A model generated the notes under the pieces. That model was not told the origin of the DNA and ran no database searches. It saw only the letters and a program-made list of their open reading frames with translations. Below are positions 10,801 through 22,800 of a stretch of 64,000 bases of DNA, piece after piece. The stretch's first letter is position 1, and every line of letters begins with the position of its first letter. The translations under genes were made by a program, and so were the position numbers. Source of the stretch: Struthio camelus (Eukaryota; Chordata; Aves; Struthioniformes; Struthionidae); the NCBI RefSeq assembly GCF_040807025.1, contig NC_090946.1, forward strand, positions 4,010,001-4,074,000, in the 5' to 3' direction.

Positions 10801-13800
10801 TTAGGTCACTATAACCATCGTGTTGCACCAGGCTCAGACCTCCCATCCCACCATATGCTGGTGGCACTGCAATACCTGTGTCCATTGGCAGTGGCAGGTC
10901 CGGCTGAGGGCCGCTGCCCATGTCTGTGGCGTGTGCTCTGGAGCGTGGCAGAGGCGCATGGCCTGTGGTCATGGTGTGAAGCCGAGGTGCTTTGGTAGAG
11001 GAATGGCATGAGATGTGGGCATGCGCGGAAGGAATCAGGTGCCTGTGGCCTGAGTCGGTGCTGCTTGGCAGGGGAGACAAGGCTCTGCAGCCAGCAGCAA
11101 TGCTACCGTGGACCTGTGCTGTACGTGGCGTGCAGGGAGGGCAGCGGGCCTCTCTCTAGCTTGTACTAACAACCCCGCTGCAAACAACTATCATGTTTCA
11201 AAGCCCGTTCCCTGCACCCCCAACGTGAGAACTCGGGTGGCAGCCAGCTGCAGTCTCTCCTGCCTTCCTGGTGTCTGGCTTCGGTGGCAGCTGGGCCATC
11301 AGCTCCTGCCTCCCCTCCATGGCCCCCTTGCCTGTGCCCTCACCCTGCGCGCAGGAGGACAAGCCCTGGCCCGTGTGACAGCAGGACCCACCTTGCCGAT
11401 GACATCATTCCGGCTCAGCCTGTCCTTGTCCATGACGGTGATGACGATGGTCGTCTCACGCAGCCGCTCAGTGGGGATGTCGAAGGCGAAGGACTCATTG
11501 AAGACGGGGTTCAGGCACCGCTTCATGACTACTGTCTTCTTCTTCTCCACCCGCTTGTCTTTGTACATCAGCCACACCTTCACGTAGGGGTCTGGGGGGA
11601 CAGTACACTGCTCTTAGGACTTCAGCTAGGCCCTTCCTTGATTCCTGCAATGTGCAAGTGAGCAGGACGGCTTCCCTTCCGCCTGGGAGACATCGGGGCA
11701 GTCACTGCCTGAGCCAGCAGGACGCTGGCCATGCCCAGAGATGGGGACTGGGTGCTCATACCTGATGTCCCTCCGATGTCCATGGCTTTGAGGTTCCGTG
11801 CTTTGATGATGTTCACAATGATGGAGTTGGCAGAGGGGTTGTAGCACAGGGACAGGAGCAGCTCTCCTCGGCTTCCCTGTGAGATGGAGAGGCCATTAGG
11901 GCACAGCCCAGTACCCGGACAGGCTATTTGGGATATTTAAACCCTTTATTTAACTTATAGATTTGGGAAGAAAAACACAAGCTCCCCAGCTCCCCCTTAA
12001 AAGTCAAACCTTTTCCTTCAAGAAACAGTAAAACAGAAACCTGCTTTGTCCTGATAACAAGCAGCTGACACAGACAGGACAGCAAACGCTAGGGGACAGC
12101 ATGCAATCCCTTTGCGCTCCAGCATGTGTTTCTACAGAGTGAAGTCACCCAAGCTCAGGTGGATTTGCTCCCTCAGAGCTGCCTTTTGCAGGGGTTCCTG
12201 CCAGCTGACAGCATGTCAGGCAGGTCAGCTCACCAGTGACCCATTCCTGGACTGATGAGGCCTCTGGGTACTGGGGATCTGGTCAGAGCACTCCCATCTG
12301 GGAACCCCACAGGGCCACCCTTGCCAGCACCCATCCCTGGTCGGGCCAGAAGGCCTGGCTCTGCAGGGGCCAGGGATATCTGCTGGGATATCACAGCAAC
12401 CTGGGGTATTTCTTCCTCAAGGACTGTCCCCCAGGACTGTGGGGTAGGATGAAAGGCATAGTTAATTCCTGCCACATCCTTGGCCTGGGAGACTGTGGCA
12501 GACAAGCAAGGGCCTTACGCTGCCATCGCTGCAGGGCTTCAGGTCCTTCCAGAAGGTCTGCATCTGGGTGAGGTCCACTTTGTTGAGGGGGATGGACACC
12601 TCCCCAATGGGGTCATTACGGCTGAAGCGGTCATAGTCCAGGACCTGGAGGTACAGCACTCGCTGCACCACCTTCTCATAGGGGAAACCTGCACCAGAGA
12701 TGGAGGCAGAGAAGATGAGGAGGGAACTTGCCAAAGGGCTGGAGAGCAAGCCCAGCCAAACTGCGCAGCCTATGTGTGTGCTGGTGCCCATAGGGCTGTC
12801 CAGCACCAACACCAGGGGAGCATTCCCCTCCCTCCAGCACTGAGGAGGGGAATGTTCGTGTCTGACAGTGGATGAAGAACAGACTGTGGCCCTGGGCATT
12901 CACCATGCTTTGGAGGAGCTGCACGGCTTCAAGCCATTGCTCTAGCGCTTCACAAGAGAGTAAAAGTCACCCATGTGCTCCCGCAGGTGCCTGCGTGGCC
13001 TCAGGCATGCATCAGGCCCTACCCGGGTTGGGAAGGAGCCTCTCATCCAGCGCTGGCTGGACACAGAGCAAACACCTTCAGCGACAGCCTGGCCTCTGTG
13101 GCTCTGAAAACTCTGCTCATCACTGGTGGCCACTGCATTGGCAGCTCAGGCTGCGCCAGTCCTGCCCTGATCACTTTGTCCCTGCTGGGCTCTCCAGTCC
13201 AGGGTGCGTGGTGGAGGCTGGCTGGGGGCACCCAGGGGAGGGGAAATGGCAGTGTGGAGGGTCTGCCCCAGGCCATGAGGACAAGCCCAGTCCAGCCCAA
13301 CTCAGCCTGCCCTTACCTTCAAAGAGGAAGGTCTCATTCCAATGCGGGTTCAGGTTCTTCCGCTTCACCTTGGTTTCCAGCTTGTGCTTCTTGTCGGGGA
13401 GCAGGTAGATCTTGACAAAGGGGTCACTTGTGCCACTGAAGTCCTTGGCTGGCAGCTCCTGGGCCTTCATGATCTTGACAGTGAGGGTGGACTCCTGGAA
13501 GTTGTAGCCAACGCTGAACTGGATGCGACCCAGGTTCTCCCGGCTGGAGCTGTCGTGTCCCTCGTCGTCCTCGGAGCCTGGGGAGAGCTGTGGCACGGAG
13601 AGAATGGGCTGTGAGCACAGGGCTGTCATCGCAGACGTGGCTCCTCTGCCAGCAAGGCATGCCGTGGCAGAGGGCTGCGCTGCCTGTGCCACAGGGCAGT
13701 CAGTGTCATGCCTCACTTTCTGCTCTGTGGAAGAAATAAGCCCGTCCCAACCTACTCTGGAGTGACCTCTGGAGTGACTGACTGGTGCTGGAAACCCACA

Positions 13801-16800
13801 TCAGGACCGGCAACCCCCCTGCTGAGAGGGATGCTGGCATCCCATGGGGCTGCCCCCAGCCCTCCTGGCCTCCTCTGCTGCACAGATGCGAAAGCAGCCC
13901 CTCAGCAGAGCCATCAGGCTCCACCACCTCCTGCTGCCCTCTGGTCCCCCTCTCAGCGCCTGCGGGCAGTGGCCATGTCTTCACCACACCACTGCCAGCA
14001 GACACAGGGCCCTGCACCCTTTGCTCTATTTGGACAAATAACTAATCTCCAGATCCATGGCCTCAGGCCCTTGCAGCTGTCTGGGGAGCTGTCAGAGGGG
14101 ATCAGCTTCTCCCTGTCTCCCTGCCATGGGCGTCTCCTTAGACGACTCCTGCTTCTGCTCCGTGCATTCGCTTCCCGGGGATTGGGAGCACCAATTAGCC
14201 AAATTCCTGCTGACAGCCCGTCCGTCACGTCTCCAGAGTCGGCTCCCTCATGCCGACCTGGGGGGACGGGCTGTGTCACCTCGCAGGGGACTCAGTCGAC
14301 CCAGGGGCACACTGGTCGCAGCACCTGGGTGCGAGGGGGGGCCTGGGGGCTCATCAGAGTGGGGCTAGAACGTGCTGAGCCTCTTGCGGCAGAGGGTGGG
14401 AGCAGGGAAGAGCTGAGGGAGAGTGCGGCGAGATGCTAGGCTTGTGCACAGAGAGGGAGAGCTTAAACCATCCTGGCACCAACTCACAGGGGTGGAGTCT
14501 AGGATGCAGCCACCCCACAGAGCATAGGTGCTCAGAACACGCTACCAGCATCCCAGAGTGACCCAGAAGCCAAGATTCACAACTTGCTCCAGCAGCACTG
14601 CCAGTCTAGACTATCACATCAAACCAACCAGGATGGCACAGGGAGCTGAAGCAACCCAGAACATCATCATGGCAATGACCTGCCATGAAGCAAAACAGCC
14701 TGCTCCGAGAGCCTGCTCCCCACTCCACGCTGAGCCATAGCCCAGAAGGGCTCAGTGATGACCAAGGATGAAGCAAGAACCCTGGGAGAAGCTGCCCACT
14801 CCTCACTAAAGCAGAGTCATCCTAAAACATCTCCAACACAAATCAGAAAGGAAGCAAGCAGCAGGAATAGGCTGCCCTGCTCCCCAGGACAGCCAGGGCA
14901 GTTGGTGGGATTGTATGGGTGTGTGGGGCGTGGGTGGTCTGGCTGTGCTGGGACCAGCAGCGAGGCCTCCAGACATCACTCACCATGAGCATCTCACTGG
15001 TCAGGGAGTTGACGAGGTCCGAGACAGAGGAGCGTGGCTCAGTCTTGCGGTCAGACTCATCGTGCTGCGTCTGCCCAGGCACGGGGGCTGTGTTTACTGC
15101 CTTGCCACCGGCCGGTAACCTGGGGAAAGAGATGCAGCACCTTAGAGAGGGGCTGAGCACAGTTAGCGAGACAGTGAGGGTCTCCCCCAGGCACCTGGAG
15201 CCCAGCAGAGGCTTCGGCTCACACCCACCCAGCTGAGAGCTCTGAGCAGCCTTCACACGTCCGAGGAACCTCTATACCTTTGGCCTTCAGACTGCATCTC
15301 CCCAGCCGCTGCTGTTCGCTTTGCCAAAGGTGCGGCTGGGTGCCTATCTGCCAGCCTGGCTGTGCCCAGTGTCCAGGGCACGCTGGCTGGGAGCTGCGAC
15401 GGCACCCAACAACAGGTCCAGCACAACCCCAAACCAACCAGCTGGCTCACAGTGGAGCCGCTACAGCCTGCAAACCTCCATGCCAGCACAGCAGGTCCAA
15501 CGCAGCCTATAACCATGTCCACTTCCTACCACCTCACCTCCCGGCAGCCGCATCACCCTTGGTGGTGCCATATTGCAGCTGCAGGGCTCTGCTGCTCTCA
15601 CAGGTGACGCTGGGGGAAGCCACGGGGCTACCTTGACCCATTGGCTCTCCTTTGGCGGCCTGGCTGTGGCTCACCAACACACCGACCCTTTCCCATGCTC
15701 GGCTCTGGGCTGCATCCACCTATCCATCCCTGATCCTTGGGTGCTGCCTGCTGCAGCGGTGGCTCAATGCATGGCTAAAAACACTTCCCTGCTTCCTTCC
15801 TTGCTCCAAGGAAGAGGAGGGGAGACAAGGCTGTCTCCCCTTTCCCATGCATTTCAGCCCCCAGCATCGCCCAGCGTCACCCCACTGCTGGAGCCGGGTC
15901 TTGGGGCTGGCAGAGGCAGACGGTGCCTGTCCTGGCTGCTCCCCCGGCTCACAGCCCCATGGAGTGGGGACGGGAGCCCAGCAGCCCCGGCACTGCGGGA
16001 AGACTGTGTGCAATGTGCTGAGGGGGGGCGGGGAGCAGCCTGGCGGGAGAGGGGTTGGCAGAGAGGGGACACACACTGGCCCACGTAACAGAGCGGCGAT
16101 GGAGACGAGCAGGCACACACCGGGGCCGTGCTCCCACAAGGCGTGGGGACGATGGGACACACAGGCACACACCAGCAGAGAGAGAGGCAGCGGAAAGCCC
16201 TCACGGGTTCCCATGGCAGAGACAGACCTAAACTCACCCCAGAGAGGACACGTGGTGCACGCAGACACAGCTGGCACGGACCACCTCCGCCCCCCCCACC
16301 CAATGCACAGATGCAGGAGAGCTGCCCACACTCACATGTGCACTCACTCTGGTACTCGGACAGCTGTAAGCTGACATTCCCGCACAAGCCAAGACACGGT
16401 GATAAGTCAACAGATAGGTGCACCAACAGGATCCATGCACCCCAAGTCATGGCATGGCAGAGCAATGCAGATGCACTGCTGGTGCAACACACACCGTACT
16501 GAGCATTGGGTACTGCCTCAGATCGACATGCACGCACACGGATCCAGACACACGGGACGCGCAGAGACTCCCACAGCGAGCTCGAGATGCGCAAAACACC
16601 TGCAGCCACGCACACGCTGGATGCGTGCACACGCGGGTGGAGATGCGCCAAAAACCTCAGCGCCATGGGGACAGCAGCACACGCAGAGCCCCCAAGATGC
16701 ACACAGGCAGGGTGACCCACGCGGCGAGATGCTCGCAGGAGCCAGGCCCGGTGGCAATGCCCCCACACACGTGCACACGCACACACACCCACGCACACGC

Positions 16801-19800
16801 ACGCACACAGCTTGCCCGCGCAGGCGGGATGGTGCACAGAGATAAAGAAGGAGACCGAGATAGCTGGAGAGGCAAAGTCAGGTTAGAAACAGAGTGAGAG
16901 CAAACGCGGAGGAGACGACGGTCAGCGGCGGGGACCGCTCGACGATTTGTCTGCGAAGCGGCCTGGGAAATGGCGCGTGTCGGCAGAGGTCATGGGACAG
17001 CGGGAGAGAGAGCAAGAAAGAGAGCAAGAGAGAGGAGGTGCCGTGTCTTCCACCGCAGGACCACCAGCCCGCTGCCTGCGGGGAGGGAAGGGAGGAAGGA
17101 GAGGAGCAGAGCGGACAGAAAGAAGTTAGTCGATGGAGGACAGACAGAACGAGGCGCGTGGCTGGAGCTGCCGGAGCCGGCGGGGCCGGGCTGCAAGGAA
17201 GAAGCAGAGACGTGGGGACAGAGGAGACATTTCACGGCAGAGCAGCACACGGTGACCAGGAGCGCCGGGCAGGGAGGCGAGAGCGCGAAGGATGCTGAAA
17301 CCTGCCCCATGTCCTTGGAGCTCAGCCCACCCCTCCGCCACCAGCTGAATCCCACCTGCGTCCCGCCAGGCCGGAGGGGGACAGGGTGGCGGGGACCAGG
17401 GAGGGAGATGGAGGCATGAGGACAAGCTTTCACTGGGGAAGGTGGGAGAGGACACTGAGATGCTGAGGGTCCACATGGGGATGGGGTCTTTCAAACCAGA
17501 GATCAGGGCTGGCGGAGGAGAAGGAGAGTACGGCCTGGCTGCAGCCATCAGCCACCACCGTCCAGCCCCTGTCCCTCCCTGAGTGCCGGGGAGGTGCTGC
17601 GTGACCAGATATGGGCGCAGGGGAGGCCCGGCTGGGCTGGCAGACGGGACTCTGCGCCGCAGGCTCCCCGTGCTCCCAGCAGGGACAGGCTGTGCAATGT
17701 GACGCCAGGGAGGGAACTGCTAAAACATGGAGCAAAACGCAACCCGAGCAAAGGTAAAAATAGCCGGCGGGCGAGAACGGTGCCAGTTCATTAACACGCC
17801 AATCACGCGGCGAGCCCGCGACCGCCTGCTTCACACCTCCTCCCTGCTCGAGATGGGATTAACACCCGCTTCCCCCTGGCTCGTGGCCCCTCGGCTCCCG
17901 CCAGCCTCTCACAGCAGCAGCAGCTCTGGGCTCCCCGGGCTCTGCCGCCGGCACCGGCCGCTCTGCTGCTCGGGGTGGGGGGTTCCCAGTTGCAAGTCAC
18001 AGCGGCGGCCAGAACAGCCCGGGGGCTCGTAGCACCCTAAGGACGAGCCGTGGGGCTTGGCGGCTGCCCACCACCCAGCTGGCTGACAAGCAGCTGCCAC
18101 GGGCAGGTCTGTGGGGCTGAAGGAGACCTGGCCCCATACAGGGGCAACGGCAAACGGCCTCTACTGGGCTCCAGGTTTCAGCAGCACAGCGCAAAGCCTG
18201 GGGGCAATGCACGAATAACCCTCGAGGCGGGGGGGAGATGCTGTCTCTGCAAACGTGGCAACTTCTGGGAGTCTCCTGCAAGACCAGCCAGCCCGTGGCC
18301 GAGTTGTCCCTTCTCCCAGGCCAGGGATCTCTCTCCTGTCCCACTCCCTCCCTCCATGGGCTATGGCCAAGGCCGTGAGCCCAGCTGCCCCCCAAGCACG
18401 CATCCCACCAGCATGCACACAGCGCGGGACGAGATGGAGGTGGATGAGGATGGGGAAGGGAAGGAGGGAAGGCGGGAAGGCAGGGAGGGAGACAGAAAGG
18501 GTTGGGGGTCCGCTCAGTGTAGCGACTCCAGGGGGAGGAGCACCTCCCCCTCGTGGGCACCGGAGGTGGGGGGGAGCTGCCAGCGTCTGCAAACGTCACC
18601 GTGCCCGGTGCCCGGGCTGCCTGATGTGCCACCCTGTGCCGCTCCAACCTTCACGCTCCATGAGGCCAGCCTCCTCCTCCTCCAACCCTGGGTGAGGCCC
18701 TCGTCGCCTCCTCCTGCAGGACTGCCCTCTTCCTTACTCATACCTCTTGTCCCCCTGAGCGTTCGGCTGGTTCGGCTCTGTCCCAGCGGGCTGCAGGTCG
18801 GGGATATTGGCAAAGTCATCTTGCTCTGAGAGTCCCAAAACCAGGGATAACACGACCATCCGGCCTTCCCTGCCCAGGTGGTCCCACATGTGGGGAGGAG
18901 GACGCAAAACAGGAGAGAAAGAGAGAGAGGAGAACAAAGCATCAGACAGGGAAGCTGGAGGAGAAACAGCACCAAAGCCTCACCGCAGAGAGAGAAAGGG
19001 AAAGCGTACAAAGGCATTGGGGTTCGGAGGCTGGATGGGGAGAAAGGCTGGAGGCTCCCAGAAAGGAGCGTTATGGGCCCAGGCCAACCACATTCCTTCT
19101 TCTGCCCCCAAGGAGAGGATGCTCGGGAGCCGGGGACCCAGCTGGATCATGCTGGGAGTGTGCAGCGCCCCCAGAGCTGCCCGGGGCTGCTCACCTCTCA
19201 AGCTGGGCTGGCCAGATGAAGCAGGGGACACGTGTTGCCTGTCACACTGAGGACCAGGCTGCTGGGCACAGTGTCAGCTCTGATCGGAGGCTGGTGCCTG
19301 CTGCTGAACAGAGGGCTGACTCCAAAGGGCTCTTTGACCTTGGTTGGAAGACGGACGGGGCTGCATGGCCAGAGGCTGCTGGCCCTGGCACAGCAAGCCC
19401 CCACAACGTTTTGTGGTCTCATGCGGCTGTGGCCACCCCTCTCCCCTTCCCACGGTATCCATGGCGGGAGGTGAGTCCAGGCTGGGACCCAGCCAGGCGC
19501 CGTCCTGCTCCTTGGAAAGGCTGCACACCACGTTCCTCAGCCCTGGAACAGCACTTGTGGGCTCTGCCCTGCTTGGAGACGTCACTGGGATGAGGAGATG
19601 TCAAAGTGCTACCCAGGGGGGAAAAAGGTGCCAAGAGAGGCAGGGAGCATGACGAGCGATGACGGATGATGTCCGCATGAAAACAGAGGAGGGACAGGAG
19701 CCTGCCTCCTGAGAGGAGATGTGGGAAGACCTGGGAGACGTGAAGGCAGAGCAGCGTGAAGCAGCAGCAATGGACAGACAGGGGTTTGCTGTATGGCACC

Positions 19801-22800
19801 CAGGAGAACCGGGGATCCCCCACCACAGGTGCTGCAGAGGGCTCAGAGGCACCAGTACAGTGAGACTAGAGAAACTCCTGGCGGAGATGGCTACCAGCAG
19901 CAAGCAAAGCCCTGGGCAGAGACACCTCCCTGCCCCCAGCTCTAGAGGGAAGCAGAGCCGAGCATATCAGGGACAGTCACCTCCCAAATGCTCTCCCTTC
20001 TCCTTTATGAATCCTCGCTGCCTGCCTTTGGAGGCCAAATGCCAGGCCCGCTAGTGAAGGGATTGCTTTGGGGGCATAAAAAGTGCCGGGGCTGCGTCTG
20101 ATCCTCTTCCTCCCATGGATGGAGTATGGGGCAGGGCTCAAGACACCTGGCTCCCTCCTCACTCCAGGAGCATTCGCTGCCTTATTTTCACCCTCCAGAG
20201 GCTCTGGGACGCAGTCTTTCCCCTAAGGGGCGCCTAGCAGATGACGCCACCCAGTTAGCACGGCCTCCCCAGGCTCGTGGCTGCATTTGCATTGCAGCAC
20301 AGGGGAGTGAGGTAGGATGGTAAACAGAATAAAGAGCAAAAGCAAAGTTAATGGCTTTGAAAAGCAACGGTGGTAAATGGCAGCAACTCCTCCATGGGGA
20401 AACAGCACAATTGCTCTGCACATCCCTGCTCTGCGGATACTCTCGCCCCTGCCAATTAAGGCTGGAACCAGTAATGATGCTGAGTAAACAGAGAGGAATA
20501 TGACCCTCAGGATAGCTAATGAGATTCATCTATAAATCAGGAAGGCAGCAAATGGAGCTTGCTATGAACATCTCTCAGGGAGAGGCCAGGAGGCAGAGAC
20601 TCCCCAGCGATGCGCACGTGGAGAAAGGGTGGGAACACTCTGGGAACGGGCTGTGGTTAATCACGCATCGGCCAACAACGAGGAAGGTGGCTACCAGGGT
20701 TAGCAAGGCTGGAGCAACGGCTTGTGTCTGCTGGGTGAAGATGGTAGAGGCTCCAGTGCAGGATAATTTGGGCTGCCCCTGCAGATAGGAGGCAGATTAA
20801 ATGATTTTACCAGGGCTGCCCAGAGGAGTTGGTAGCAGAGCGGGTAACCAAACTCACATCTCCCAGGGCCTGGTCTTTCTGACTTAACCCTGATGCCAAA
20901 GGAGCTGTGCGGACTGACACAAGGATGGGATCTGGCCTGCTGTCCCCCTTTGCAAGGAGGGCAACCGTGACCTGGGGCATCCCCTTTCCTGGGATCCTGC
21001 GGAGTGAATGGAGGCTGGCAGGGACGGGTGAGGACACCATGGAGGGTGGGGAGCAGAGGACTTGCTCTAAGAAGGAGTGACAATGTCATGTGCAGCATTT
21101 GAGATTAAAAGCCACCACTGATAGGAGATACATTTAAGACAGATTAAAGATCACACGCTTCAAGCGGCTCCAACAAAGCTGCATTTGCAGATCACAGCAG
21201 AGGCAGAGCAGAGACTGATAGGCAGACGATATCGGGGCTGAACAGACAGTCACCCCAGCGCGAGGGGCACTGTCAGCAAGGCTGCCTCCCCCTCCTCCTC
21301 AGGGGACATCGCTTCCACAATCCCGGGGACACATGCCCGGCAGCTGCTCCACAAGGTGGAAAATTCGTCCCCGGGGCAATGTCTCACCACCTGCAGGCAA
21401 GGCTGTGGGGAGAGCACCTAACGATGGCCCAGCTTCTTGGGTGCGCAACCCAAACATCCTACCAGGCTGCGATTCATGCCATTTTCACATTAGCAAGGCA
21501 GCCAAGGAGCCTGAGGACAGATCTGAGCCTCCCGGTATTTTATGAGGGTCAGGCAAGACCTTTCCCGCTATGCCCATGGGGTGAGGACTCCATATTATGT
21601 CCTGCAGTCCAGGAGACTCCCCTGACCCCACCATAGACCAAAAGGGACCCTGGGAGCACCAAGCCCCTTCTGCAAAGGCAGCTGTGTTGGTCAGCGATGC
21701 GGCAGGTGACTCGCAGCGAAGCTCTCATGCAAAGCAAACGTGGCCCGGCTAACTCGGGGAGCGTACGAAACATCTCCCAAACCACCGATGGTGGGGGACA
21801 CCCATCCCTCTGCCTGCCTTCAGCTGCTCGAGAGGAGGTGATAGAGCCGGAGGGGATCTGGATCTTCCCATGACCATACTCCCAAGGGCCACACGCAGCA
21901 TGGCACTGCACGGGGCGCTGCTGCTAGCCAAGAGAGCAAACAGCAGGAGGAGAGAGCAAAGGACAGAGAAACAAGAGAAGACTTACAGAAAGGACTTCAT
22001 GTCCAAGCCTCGGTTCCGAATTTGCCCCACCACATGGTCCCAGCTGCCGGGATTGGAGCGGCTCCGGCCTCCTGCCGTCCGATGCTTGGAGCCAGCAGCG
22101 ATGCCTTGGCGCGCCTGGCCACCACGGTAGCCCCGGGGGTTGCCAGTGCCAGAGGAGGAGCCACTGTGAGCCTGGAGGTGGCCCAGGCTCTGGCTGGTGG
22201 TGGGCTGGCTGTGGTTGGCCCGCTGGTGCTGGCTGAGGGGCTGTTGCAGACTTTGCTGGCGTATGAGCGTGCGGGGCCTCTGGCATTTGGGGTCGCCTGC
22301 TGAGGTGGGGATATACTCAAGGGTAGTGGCTGTGGACAAGGTGGAGTCCTCGAAACTTAGGGAAAGGAAGGGCAAAGGAGAGGAGAGAAAGGAGAAGAAG
22401 GTGAAGGGGCAAAATTGGAGGAAGGAAAAGAAGAGCGTTAGAGAGAAGATGCCCCAGCGCAGGGAGCGCTCCGACAGGGGCCAGCGGATGCAGCGATCGG
22501 TCTCTCTGGCTCTCGGCCCCGTCTCGGCCTCTCCAGAAGCACGACGCTCTTGCGCCACAGCCATCTCGCCTGTCCGCCCTGCCTGCGCCTCCCGGGCACC
22601 GTCCGATCCTGGCAGGCCGGGGCCGCGGCACCGCTGCGCCCGTCCGTCTCGGCGCCCTCCCACTCCCACGGCTGGCGCACACCCGGCGCCTTCCCAGTAC
22701 GCCAGCCGACCTCGTCTGAGAGCTAACTAGGCTGCTGCGTGAAGACGAATCCCTTGGTGGCCACGCAGCTCCCTCTCACGTGCCGACAGCCAGCCCGCCC

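Larger units (their letters stand above)
7889..11391 (-). other. SYT7: SYT7 intron 12
   Basis: 3.5-kb intron. It contains an AT-rich conserved-looking block (8820-9040) and a lower-GC segment (about 9750-10800) that I could not classify. No further exon is needed: the flanking C2B exons join in phase 0. Confidence 0.85.
18870..21986 (-). other. SYT7: SYT7 intron 6
   Basis: 3.1-kb intron. Contains an AT-richer block at 20310-20540 that may be a conserved element, and an old MIR-like SINE near 20.8 kb. No other exon recognised. Confidence 0.8.

Noticed and set aside
21924-22286. Alternative frame over SYT7 cassette exon C
   Set aside because: Pro/Gln/His-rich shadow; the accepted frame matches the known long SYT7 linker and has matching splice phases.
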